A stretch of 64,000 nt of DNA from Nonlabens dokdonensis DSW-6 (GTDB lineage Bacteria > Bacteroidota > Bacteroidia > Flavobacteriales > Flavobacteriaceae): NCBI RefSeq assembly GCF_000332115.1, contig NC_020156.1:3039501-3103500 (forward strand), given 5' to 3'. Under the pieces are notes generated by a model that was given only the letters and a program-made list of their open reading frames with translations, did not search any database and was not told the origin of the DNA. Made by a program: the position numbers and the translations under genes. Shown here one piece after another: positions 7,529-14,731 of the stretch; the first letter of the stretch is position 1, and each line of letters opens with the position of its first letter.

Positions 7529-8785
7529 TTATTTTTTATTTAGAGCTTCAATCCTTTCTTTATAGTAATCTTTACCACTTAATTCAAAGGCCTTGTTTAA
7601 GTATTTTAAGGTATTCTCTTTATCGTTTTGAGATTCATAATATTCAGCCATTGATTCATAGGCAGTAGCATTTTTAGGATTGTATTTGATATTCATTTCA
7701 AAAAACATGAACGCCTTTTTAGGTTGTCCCATTTGCATATTCATGTAACCATAGCCACTTAACATTTCGTCAATCATTGGTGCAGTAGGAACACCAAAAT
7801 GTTCTGTATAAATTTGTTCCTGTACCTTCAATAGCGAAACCAATTCTTCTATAGAGGTTTCTGGGTTATTATATTTTTGAGGAGATTTAAACTGATACCA
7901 TTGAAAAAGAAAAATTAGCCCATCTCTTATTGATGGTAAAGGAACTGTACCATGTAAATCTTCATTATAGACTTTCCATGAAAAATTTAATCCATTCTGT
8001 TTTTGAGATGTAGTATAATTTGAAAACTCAATGATTGAACGCGCAAACAATGTAAATTCTGAAGAGTCATCCATAATATTCTCCATGTTTATTTCTTCAT
8101 TCCACATATGTAGCTGCTCTGCAGCTAAAGACACAAAGAGGGACTTTCCTTCATAACTTTCTGTACTCAGTTTTTGTTTTGCCTGTTTCAATAATTTTTG
8201 GTCATCCCAATCCAGACTTGGATCTATGGCTATATAGTTTTGAAAGAGATGTTTATGATTAACCAACATATTTATAGTAAACAATCCGGCATAAGAATGT
8301 CCAATTAATGTACGATAGTTCATGGTTGGATACTTATTGTCAATATATGGGATGAGTTCCTCTTCCATAAATTTGGTAAAGGTTTCTGCACCTCCAGTTT
8401 CATAATCAAATGCACTACCGCGTCTCATTTTTATCTGCGATGTAGTTAAATCTCTTGTTCGCTTCTTGCGATTAGAAACCCCAACAAGTATCATATGCGG
8501 TAAGTAATGTCCCCAATAATTACCATAAACAGCTTCCAAAGTGCTTTCTAGTGAAAATCCATCCATTAGATAAATCACGGCATATTTTTCATCACTATCT
8601 GGCTGAAAATTATCTGGTAATCTAACCCAAAAGTCACGACTTTCATTTAAAGTTTTAGAAAATATGGAATCCACTATTCGATTTTGAAATTGCTCCGTTT
8701 GGTACTCAGTTGTTTGTGCAATTGCATTTTGATTTACCATTAAAATCGATCCGATAAGTACTAATAAGTAGATGGAATGTTTCAT
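7529..8785 (-). CDS. Exported alpha/beta-hydrolase esterase with C-terminal TPR
   Basis: This encodes 418 residues. A Sec signal peptide ends at IAQ (residue 24). The hydrolase part resembles the enterochelin-esterase-like group (COG2819): YAVIYLMDGFS near the start, the nucleophile elbow GHSYAG (about 165), and a His in LHGTVPLPS that could complete the triad. Residues ~340-418 form tetratricopeptide-type helices (GYMNMQMGQPKKAFMFFEMN, NATAYESMAEYYESQND). The natural substrate is unknown; a siderophore or other ester is possible. Its upstream side lacks a clear cassette boundary. Confidence 0.8.
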   Translation of the reverse strand: MKHSIYLLVLIGSILMVNQNAIAQTTEYQTEQFQNRIVDSIFSKTLNESRDFWVRLPDNFQPDSDEKYAVIYLMDGFSLESTLEAVYGNYWGHYLPHMILVGVSNRKKRTRDLTTSQIKMRRGSAFDYETGGAETFTKFMEEELIPYIDNKYPTMNYRTLIGHSYAGLFTINMLVNHKHLFQNYIAIDPSLDWDDQKLLKQAKQKLSTESYEGKSLFVSLAAEQLHMWNEEINMENIMDDSSEFTLFARSIIEFSNYTTSQKQNGLNFSWKVYNEDLHGTVPLPSIRDGLIFLFQWYQFKSPQKYNNPETSIEELVSLLKVQEQIYTEHFGVPTAPMIDEMLSGYGYMNMQMGQPKKAFMFFEMNIKYNPKNATAYESMAEYYESQNDKENTLKYLNKAFELSGKDYYKERIEALNKK

Positions 8786-8841
8786 TATTTTTTTTCTTGA
8801 ATTTAAATTTACTAATTAATTTATTCTTGGAAATTTATCAT

Positions 8842-8921
8842 ATTTAAAAATTTGGCGGTCTCCAAAAATAGTGTCTAAATTTAATGAAGAAAAAGGTTGT
8901 TTTTTACCTCAGTTCTTTGTT
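8842..8921. repeat. Decayed cassette site with IS110 right-end remnant
   Basis: Bases ~8842-8860 (TTTAAAAATTTGGCGGTCT) match the inner right arm of the cassette sites at 9429 and 16377. Bases 8895-8921 match the IS110 right end (26 of about 30 positions) and run straight into TTGTTGTG at the 3' end of the next cassette gene. The left half of the site is lost. Confidence 0.55.
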
Positions 8922-8932
8922 GTGTGTAGTTT

Positions 8933-9373
8933 TTATATTCGAACACATTTGAACGATTTCCATTGATTTTTCAGATATTTGCTAGGTAAGTTATCACCAT
9001 TTCTATCCATTATTCTATTAAGTGAATCACAAACAGCCCTTTCAGCTCTTATATCACAAGCATTCTTTTCTTGACGGTTAATAGCGTCTTTTAAACATTC
9101 AGTATATTTTTTAATGGCCTCGTTTATGTCTTTTCGAATAGTGTCTAGAATCCTCATATCAATCTGCATAAGAGAATCAATAAAATCCTTTGCCTCATTT
9201 AGGTCAAAATTTGATGGTTTATCGATTTCCTTTTTATCAAAAAATGAGCGAATATTTTCAACGGTTGATGAGAGTCTCTCAGAAATCAAAAAATCAGCGA
9301 CTTTTATTCCAGTTTCTATATATTTCAAAACTACTGCTCCACTAGCTGCAGCTGCTAATGCTCCTAAGGCCAT
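8933..9373 (-). CDS. Hypothetical cassette protein
   Basis: This encodes 146 residues. It opens with an alanine/glycine-rich hydrophobic segment (MALGALAAAASGAVVLKYI), which could be a membrane helix. A mostly helical charged region follows, with four cysteines in the second half (TECL, NACD, AVCDS, FKCV). I do not recognise a family. It stands alone between cassette-type boundaries: ACACAAC on its upstream side and GTTGTGTG at its 3' side. Confidence 0.55.
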   Translation of the reverse strand: MALGALAAAASGAVVLKYIETGIKVADFLISERLSSTVENIRSFFDKKEIDKPSNFDLNEAKDFIDSLMQIDMRILDTIRKDINEAIKKYTECLKDAINRQEKNACDIRAERAVCDSLNRIMDRNGDNLPSKYLKNQWKSFKCVRI

Positions 9374-9428
9374 AAATTTATCGTTTTAGTTATAATAATA
9401 TTACTTTAAGTTTCTTCAAATTACACAC

Positions 9429-9610
9429 AACGTCTCGTATATGAAACGTAGAGTGGAAAAAGACGCTATAGTTTCGGATTATACACAAGCCGAATTTTTT
9501 AATTTTTCTTATTATCTTTTTTTCTTAATAAGCCAAATTAAAAAATTTGACGGACTAGCCAATATGGCTTAACTTAGATTAAGCAACTGAATAGCAATGA
9601 GCTATATACG
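9429..9610. repeat. Cassette recombination site, right end interrupted by IS110
   Basis: It begins ACACAACGTCTCGTATATG (AAC at 9429-9431) and ends GAGCTATATACG at 9610, where the IS110 element starts. The lost right boundary reappears after the element as TTGTTGTGAGC (10905 on). The middle carries a near-perfect 17-bp inverted repeat (GCCGAATTTTTTAATTT and its partner ending in TTTGAC), shared with the site at 16377-16563. Confidence 0.65.
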
Positions 9611-9824
9611 ACTTAAGTTTGAATCTTATTAAATTTAGATATAAATAAGAAAGAACAAAAGAGAGGAATAAGGTTATTATATACGCAGAGACCTAGATCT
9701 CGTCAACATTGAAAATCACCTCTCTCTTTCTACACAGATTTCGTACAGTTCTATGAGGCTTTTTAGACCTCGATTTTAAGTCGTTGAAACTCGCGTAGGT
9801 AGTCCTTTCAAAAATCATTTAGTT
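9611..9824 (+). ncRNA. Predicted bridge RNA in the IS110 left end
   Basis: IS110 elements with a long left non-coding end express a bridge RNA there, with one loop pairing to the target and one to the donor. Here TATATACG (9678-9685) equals the left half of the target, a small GAGA...TCTC hairpin follows, and CAACA (9704-9708) is complementary to TGTTG in the right half of the target. Further on, TTAAGTCG (9776-9783) is the complement of CGACTTAA at the element's left junction, after a GAGG...CCTC hairpin. This fits a target loop and a donor loop. The RNA itself is inferred. Confidence 0.5.
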
Positions 9825-10080
9825 ATGAATAAAGATATTAAATTTTATGGAATTGATATCAGCCATTTAGTCTTTGATGTTACGGACCATTGTGGAGATC
9901 ATTATCAGTTTAAAAACTCTCCTGCAGGATTCAAAAAGTTTGCAAAACTCTTAGATCAAGATAGTCATTGTGTAATGGAAGCAACAGGATATTATCACTA
10001 TCAATTAGCTTATTATTTACTAGAAGAAGGTATCAAAGTATCGGTAGAGAATCCATTATCAGTAAAACGATTTATACACT

Positions 10081-10128
10081 TGTCTCCGACGAGTTACGCT
10101 TTCGCGAAAGCGTGACGAGAGGAAGACA
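10081..10128 (+). repeat. Short mobile repeat, copy B, inserted in the transposase
   Basis: It has the same ends as copies A and C (TGTCTCCGACGAGT ... CGAGAGGAAGACA), but the middle carries the CGCTTTCGCGAAAGCG palindrome. Deleting the 50 bp between the two TTGTC copies (10080-10084 and 10130-10134) restores codons FIHLSKIKTD of the transposase. This looks like an insertion with a 5-bp target duplication. Confidence 0.8.
10096..10113. repeat. CGCTTTCGCGAAAGCG palindrome, copy 3
   Basis: A perfect 18-bp palindrome, acgctttcgcgaaagcgt, nested in the middle of short mobile repeat B. Confidence 0.9.
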
Positions 10129-10716
10129 TTTGTCCAAAATAAAGACCGATAAGAGTGATTCAAAACTAATCTGTGAATATGCAAAGCAGGTTGAATTAAA
10201 GCTCTGGAGAGGTAATTCTAAGCATCAATTAGAGTGTCTTCAAATGACTAGACTGCTTGCTGTGTATACAAAACAAAGCACAGCGCTTAAAAATAAACTA
10301 CATGGAGAATCGGTACTAGGAAATCCAAGTAAAGCAGTTGTAAGCTCTCTTAAACGTAGTTTACGACAAATTAAAAAAGAGATGGAAATGCTAGAGGAAA
10401 ACTCCAGATCTTAGTTAAAGAAGTTCATAGCGATGTGCTATCACGATTAAAAACGATACCAGGAATAGGAAAGAAAACAGCGCTGATGCTAGTGGTTCTA
10501 ACCGATGGATTTGATCGATTTACCAGTGCTGCAGAATTATGTAGTTATGCCGGATTAACACCAGTGATAAGAAAGAGTGGAAGTAGTGTAAAAGGAAGAA
10601 GTAGGATCAGTAAAATAGGAAATCAAAAATTAAGAAACCTATTATTTATGTGCAGCTTTAATGCATGTAAATACAACAAGGCATGTAGAGAAATTTATGA
10701 GCGAATAGTTGCCACT

Positions 10717-10753
10717 TGTCTCCGACGAGTGAGGCACGATCGAGAGGAAGACA
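10717..10753 (+). repeat. Short mobile repeat, copy C (37 bp)
   Basis: It lies near the 3' end of the IS110 transposase gene and keeps the frame, adding residues TCLRRVRHDREED before MSKKLALIAV. The middle is GAGGCACGAT. No clear target duplication is visible. Confidence 0.7.
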
Positions 10754-10922
10754 TGAGTAAAAAACTAGCCCTAATTGCTGTCTGTAATAAGCTCTTAAAA
10801 CAAGCCTTTGCCATAGCCAAATCAGGACTCATTTACGATGATTCTTACAGAAGTACTCTAGTTATAAAATAAAGCGGATTTTACTTGTTTTTTACCACAG
10901 TACTTTGTTGTGAGCTGGCTTT

Positions 10923-11405
10923 TTACAGGTATTCAATTAAGCTAATTTTTTGCACCTTATGTTTTTTAAATTTTATTGGATTCAGTTGTAAAATTATATC
11001 ATCACTTTTATATTCAATCTCAACTTGTTTTGGTAATAAATATTTAGTTTTATTTCTTTTGAGGTCGTTGAAATATTGAATATCTTTTTTGAACCGATTT
11101 GTAACGTATTCTTTTAAGTGTGATAATTTTATACTATCCAAATAACCAATAGCTCTTTCAATCGAATCAATTTCAATTTGAAATGTTTTTTTTGCTCCAA
11201 GCGTATCTTTAGGTTGTAATAAGTGGCCAAACAAATGCAGTAAAATGTAAAATCTATCATCAATTTTTAAATTACAATCGATTTTAATACTTAAACCATC
11301 AGATTGTCCATTAATTGGATGCTTTAAATTGTTAGAAGCATCAACTATAATTCCAATTTTTTTCAATTCATTTAGTAAAATGCTATAATCATTTTTTTTT
11401 ATCAT
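10923..11405 (-). CDS. Cassette protein with degenerate ImmA-like motif
   Basis: This encodes 160 residues. The segment RFYILLHLFGHLLQP (about 51-65) resembles the LLHELGHLLL helix of ImmA/IrrE zinc proteases (family M78). However, the catalytic Glu of HExxH is Leu here, so metal catalysis is unlikely if the kinship is real. The rest is charged and helical with no recognised domain. Its start overlaps the stop of the upstream gene by one base (TAATG), so the two genes form one transcriptional unit in a single cassette. A toxin-antitoxin or regulatory pair is possible but unproven. Confidence 0.6.
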   Translation of the reverse strand: MIKKNDYSILLNELKKIGIIVDASNNLKHPINGQSDGLSIKIDCNLKIDDRFYILLHLFGHLLQPKDTLGAKKTFQIEIDSIERAIGYLDSIKLSHLKEYVTNRFKKDIQYFNDLKRNKTKYLLPKQVEIEYKSDDIILQLNPIKFKKHKVQKISLIEYL

Positions 11406-12454
11406 TATGGCTTGAGCATTTGAGAACCAATATTAGCAGTCACTTGTACAACAAAATCTTTTAATTCTTTATAAAATACAGATTCTGTTAACCTTTTTTG
11501 ATTAATTATTTTGTGATAGTCTTTAAAATCTTTAAAGTTATATTCAAATTGATTTATTATACTATCATAAAAATCTTTTGGTAAGGAATCAAAAGCTTCC
11601 CTAAATGAATTGGGGTATATTATTTCTAAATATTGATTTTTATGAGATGTAATGATATTTAAAACTAAATCTTCATCTTCAAAAAGGATTTTTTCTGCAA
11701 GCCAGAAGTCGAAGTGTTCATTATCGTCTTTATAATTGAAATCTGAAAATGGGATATTTGCAATATTATTATTTTTCAAGGCCTTTTCAGTTGCTATGTC
11801 TGGTACTCGAGCGGTTAAAAGAGTATTGACCATAAAGTACGGACTTTTCGATTTCGGTTGATTTTTTTTATAGTAAGTAATCATTTTATTTAATCGTGAA
11901 TGGTTGATATGGTAAATAAAATATTTACTTTGACTATTCCACTCTGATACATTAAAATAACATCTGTTTGCGTCTATGTTTAATCCCTCTAAATTTAAAT
12001 CTAAAAGAGCATATATCTTTTTTGACATTAAACCTTGAGAATCGATACAATTTAAAATGTATGACTTTTCTAGAACTCTATAAATTGAACTTAAATTCCT
12101 GCCAAAAGTTTCTGCAATTGAGCTGGCAAAATCACAAGAAATTGGATAATTAAAATGAATATACCTTATTCCTCCAAACTCATTAATTTCGATAGTTTTA
12201 GCTGCTTCTTCTTTGGAACTTTCACAAATAAACTCAACTAATAACTTCCTTGAATCATTTGCAAGATTTATAAAAACTTTAATTGGTTTATTTTCAATCC
12301 AAATCCTTCCATTTCTCAAGTCAAAATTATTAGCTTTGAGTTGTTTATATAATAGCATTCTTAAATATTCGAAAATCGATTTTTCAATATCAGCTTCTTT
12401 ATTCGCTAAATCGCTAAAAGATAAATTTATTAGATGTAATTTGAAGTTTTCCAA
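11405..12454 (-). CDS. Hypothetical cassette protein, first gene of a pair
   Basis: This encodes 349 residues with no signal peptide or membrane helix, rich in Asn, Lys, Phe and Ile. I do not recognise a family. It is coupled by a TAATG overlap to the 160-residue ImmA-like protein, and its upstream side reaches the cassette boundary at 12478-12480 within 24 bp. The pair structure suggests joint action. Confidence 0.6.
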   Translation of the reverse strand: MENFKLHLINLSFSDLANKEADIEKSIFEYLRMLLYKQLKANNFDLRNGRIWIENKPIKVFINLANDSRKLLVEFICESSKEEAAKTIEINEFGGIRYIHFNYPISCDFASSIAETFGRNLSSIYRVLEKSYILNCIDSQGLMSKKIYALLDLNLEGLNIDANRCYFNVSEWNSQSKYFIYHINHSRLNKMITYYKKNQPKSKSPYFMVNTLLTARVPDIATEKALKNNNIANIPFSDFNYKDDNEHFDFWLAEKILFEDEDLVLNIITSHKNQYLEIIYPNSFREAFDSLPKDFYDSIINQFEYNFKDFKDYHKIINQKRLTESVFYKELKDFVVQVTANIGSQMLKP

Positions 12455-12477
12455 AATGTTTTTTTAAGCTTGCTCAC

Positions 12478-12521
12478 AACGGTAAGGCTATGATTCGTTT
12501 CACGCATCAACCCTTACCGTT
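12478..12521. repeat. Cassette recombination site, short form, copy 1
   Basis: A 44-bp hairpin starts with AAC and ends with GTT. Its arms AACGGTAAGG and CCTTACCGTT are perfect complements. It forms the left end of the 465-bp non-coding unit and recurs identically at 27613-27656. Confidence 0.65.
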
Positions 12522-12945
12522 AATTCTTAGTTGATTGCTTTAAAGATATTACTTTGATCTAAATTACTGTCTTCTCTTTGAAATGAATTATCGCTAGTGT
12601 TGTTAAATGTCAATCATTTGCCACTCGTCAATAAATGAAAATAAAACTTCATAAGGAATCTATGCCCTTTATACCTGAGTATAAGGGACGTTGATTTCTG
12701 TAAGATCATTCTGTAGCTGTCATAATTTCAGAGTGTTAATGCGTATTTCTATTCTATTTACGCTACCTTTTACAAGTTGTTTGTACGTTTTTACGTTCTG
12801 AAAACACGAGTTTTCAACGATGCAATCGAAACAACTTGAAAGGCCAGCTACATCGTAATATCCAGCATAATACTGCTAAATTAAACCTGTGCTCAGAATA
12901 GGATCGATGAATTTCAATGTTGCGAAATCGTTGATTTTTTTCAAC
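12481..12945. repeat. 465-bp non-coding cassette, copy 1
   Basis: It matches 27616-28080 over exactly 465 bp with nine substitutions and no gaps, and the match stops at AAC on both sides. No open frame over 60 codons is present. Small hairpins conserved in both copies include TGAAAAC...GTTTTCA and CCCTTTATAC...GTATAAGGG. It could encode a small RNA, carry a promoter, or be an empty cassette. Confidence 0.8.
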
Positions 12946-13065
12946 GGTTAGTATAAGAATAGTAGTGGATTAAAACTCGATAACTGTTCGGTTAAGCACA
13001 AAGCTTTTTTATATTCACTTACTTTGGATTTAGCACTAAAACCGCTATTATTTTTATACATTGTT
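12943..13065. repeat. Cassette recombination site
   Basis: AAC (12943-12945), five unpaired bases, an 18-base arm (12951-12968), then the partner arm (13042-13059, 15 of 18 paired), three unpaired bases, and GTT (13063-13065). The PIN gene's stop codon (13064-13066) overlaps the closing GTT. Confidence 0.7.
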
Positions 13066-13579
13066 ACCCAACGTATTTTTCTTCATTCCAAAGTTCAATC
13101 CTTTTTTCTATTTCTTTTATCGGAAGCCTATTATTTAATAGCATTAATTGTTTGATTTTTTCAATTGCGTCTTGAAAACTTATCAGATTTTGAATTAAAA
13201 GTACATCAAAGAGATAAATTATTCCACGAACTTCAATTTTATCTTTACTGGCTTGTTTTCTTAGTTTTCCGTCACCAGTTAAAAGAATTCCTGACATTTT
13301 CTTACTGTAATACCAAACAGAACAATCTTCAAAACTTAGTCCAGTACTTTTTCCCAAGATTGTAGTTATACCTTGAAAATCTATTGTTTCTGTGGTTTCT
13401 ATTACCGTAAGTTTTTTTCCATTGTTTAAATTTGTAATTGGTGTCTTCTGCTCATCATTTAATTCATCAAGAACAAAGTCTGTCGTATGTAAATCAAAAT
13501 CTAATTTGGAAAAAGCATCTATAAGTTCGAGTTTTACTAAGTCGATTAAGATATTAGCATCATTAATAACAATTTTCAT
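13064..13579 (-). CDS. PIN-domain toxin
   Basis: This encodes 171 residues. PIN-domain ribonucleases cleave RNA with a cluster of acidic residues. Visible here are the N-terminal Asp in VINDANILIDL (Asp8), Glu in DFVLDEL (about 40), SFEDCSVWYYSKK (about 83-95) and the late Asp in LLTGDGKLRKQA (about 101). The start lies 10 bp after the stop of a gene for an XRE/ImmA protein, the usual place for an antitoxin-regulator. The stop codon falls inside the cassette site. Toxin-antitoxin pairs are frequent stabilising cargo of chromosomal integrons. Confidence 0.8.
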   Translation of the reverse strand: MKIVINDANILIDLVKLELIDAFSKLDFDLHTTDFVLDELNDEQKTPITNLNNGKKLTVIETTETIDFQGITTILGKSTGLSFEDCSVWYYSKKMSGILLTGDGKLRKQASKDKIEVRGIIYLFDVLLIQNLISFQDAIEKIKQLMLLNNRLPIKEIEKRIELWNEEKYVG

Positions 13580-13589
13580 AATGCTAAAA

Positions 13590-14639
13590 CTATATTAACG
13601 AACTTTCCTTAACATTCTCAATATTCTTATTTAATAGTGAGGATGCTTTACTTATGGAAATGTTTTCTTGGGATAAAGCTCTGTAAACTAATTGTTCGAA
13701 TCGAGAAGATTTTTCTGGGGTTTCAAAACGTGACGCGTTTACTTCTCTATTTAAAGAAGGATTAAACCTAGTTTTTTTATAAAAATCGGTATGTCGTTGT
13801 TTACTCAAAATTCCAGAATCAACTAATCTATATACAATTGCTGGAATACTTATTCCGTATTTTTTTTGAGTAGCGATTAATTCAGCAAGAGTAATGTGGT
13901 TTCTTTTTCCGCCAAATTCTTTAACAACAATTTCTCTAGGGAAGAGAAATTCAGCTGCAAATTTGTTACAAAACTGTTCTTCTTTTTTGGTTTCACAATT
14001 AGGAAGATTGAGTAGTAAATGTCCTAGTTCGTGAAGTAAAGTAAACCTCTTTCGTTCAACAGGGAAATTTCCATTAACAACAATTACTGGGTATTTTCCA
14101 TTAACATAAGTAGCTAAACCATCAAACTTGTCGTCAACGTCATACAACTCAATAACTTTAATTTCTTTATCTTCTAATAATTGTATAATATTATGTATTG
14201 GGTCAATGCCAATATTCCATTCAGTTCTTAATTCTAGTACTGCTCTTTCTACGTCTTCCAATTTGTTAATGCTAATATTCTTTATTGCGTTTTTAAAACG
14301 ATAGTCAATAGAAAGAGTGTCTTCTAACCAAAGATAATTTTCTAAATTAATTTTGATTTGTTCTTTTAAAGAGCTTTGTTTTTTTATCGAAAAACTAGAT
14401 TTTTTTCGAAAATTTATTTCGCCTAGTTCAACTTGAAAAGAACTAAAGAAATAGTCGATTTTCAATCCGAATAACTTTGATAATTTTAGAAATTTTGAAC
14501 TAGTCGGTATAGCTTCACCATTTTCATATTTGCTTACCATTTGCTTTGAAACACCTAACTCGTCCGCAACATTTTGTTGAGACAAGCATTTAAGTATTCT
14601 TGCATTTTTAATGCGATTAGCGATTAAGTTTTCCATCAT
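13590..14639 (-). CDS. XRE-family regulator with ImmA/IrrE (M78) protease domain
   Basis: This encodes 349 residues. The N-terminal HTH (about 5-62) reads ILKCLSQQNVADELGVSKQMVSKYENG, a typical Xre/Cro helix-turn-helix. The zinc-protease motif LLHELGHLLL (about 198-207) has an intact HELGH, and EEQFCNKFAAEFLFP provides the downstream Glu typical of M78. Such proteins act as antitoxins or repressors that can be cut or can cut a partner. It is the first gene of the PIN toxin pair, and its own promoter region lies between 14640 and the cassette boundary at 14727. Confidence 0.85.
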   Translation of the reverse strand: MMENLIANRIKNARILKCLSQQNVADELGVSKQMVSKYENGEAIPTSSKFLKLSKLFGLKIDYFFSSFQVELGEINFRKKSSFSIKKQSSLKEQIKINLENYLWLEDTLSIDYRFKNAIKNISINKLEDVERAVLELRTEWNIGIDPIHNIIQLLEDKEIKVIELYDVDDKFDGLATYVNGKYPVIVVNGNFPVERKRFTLLHELGHLLLNLPNCETKKEEQFCNKFAAEFLFPREIVVKEFGGKRNHITLAELIATQKKYGISIPAIVYRLVDSGILSKQRHTDFYKKTRFNPSLNREVNASRFETPEKSSRFEQLVYRALSQENISISKASSLLNKNIENVKESSLI

Positions 14640-14731
14640 TCAAGTTTAGTGGTTGACAAAAGTATATAAATTTAATGAATTGTCAACTAAAAAACAAAAT
14701 ATTAACGGTTTTCTTATATGTTGGGTAACGG

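Larger units (their letters stand above)
9825..10872 (+). pseudogene. IS110-family transposase, disrupted
   Basis: The original reading frame runs from MNKDIKFYGIDIS (RuvC-like DEDD domain, with the first Asp in GIDIS) to the serine-containing C-terminal domain (IPGIGKKTALML, ELCSYAGLTPVIRKSG, IGNQKLRNLLF) and ends STLVIK. Three lesions are seen. A 50-bp insertion lies between two TTGTC copies at 10080 and 10130 and shifts the frame. One A is missing from an A-run near 10398, giving a premature stop at 10412-10414. An in-frame 37-bp-type repeat lies at 10717-10753. Removing them restores a protein of about 330 residues. The gene should be inactive. Confidence 0.85.
9611..10904 (+). mobile_element. 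IS110-family insertion sequence, inserted in a cassette site
   Basis: About 1.29 kb, with a long non-coding left end (~214 bp), one broken transposase gene and a short right end (~32 bp). Joining its flanks rebuilds GCTATATACG+TTGTTGTGAGC, which matches the uninterrupted sites at 16551 and 23572. It therefore sits at the ACG/TTGTT core. There are no terminal inverted repeats, as is usual for IS110. The exact ends are uncertain by a few bases. Solo right ends occur at 5771-5891, 8895-8921 and 61698-61790. Confidence 0.8.

Noticed and set aside
10096..10113. The CGCTTTCGCGAAAGCG palindrome as part of the IS110 element
   Set aside because: It is absent from the element's restored reading frame and belongs to the short repeat inserted there; the same palindrome occurs in many unrelated genes.
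12495..12504. GTTTCACG in the 465-bp unit as a parS half-site
   Set aside because: The full palindrome TGTTTCACGTGAAACA is absent, and the bases belong to the loop of the short cassette hairpin.
12481..13060. CRISPR-like repeats in the gene-free stretch
   Set aside because: No regularly spaced short direct repeats are present; the region is one non-coding cassette and one recombination site.
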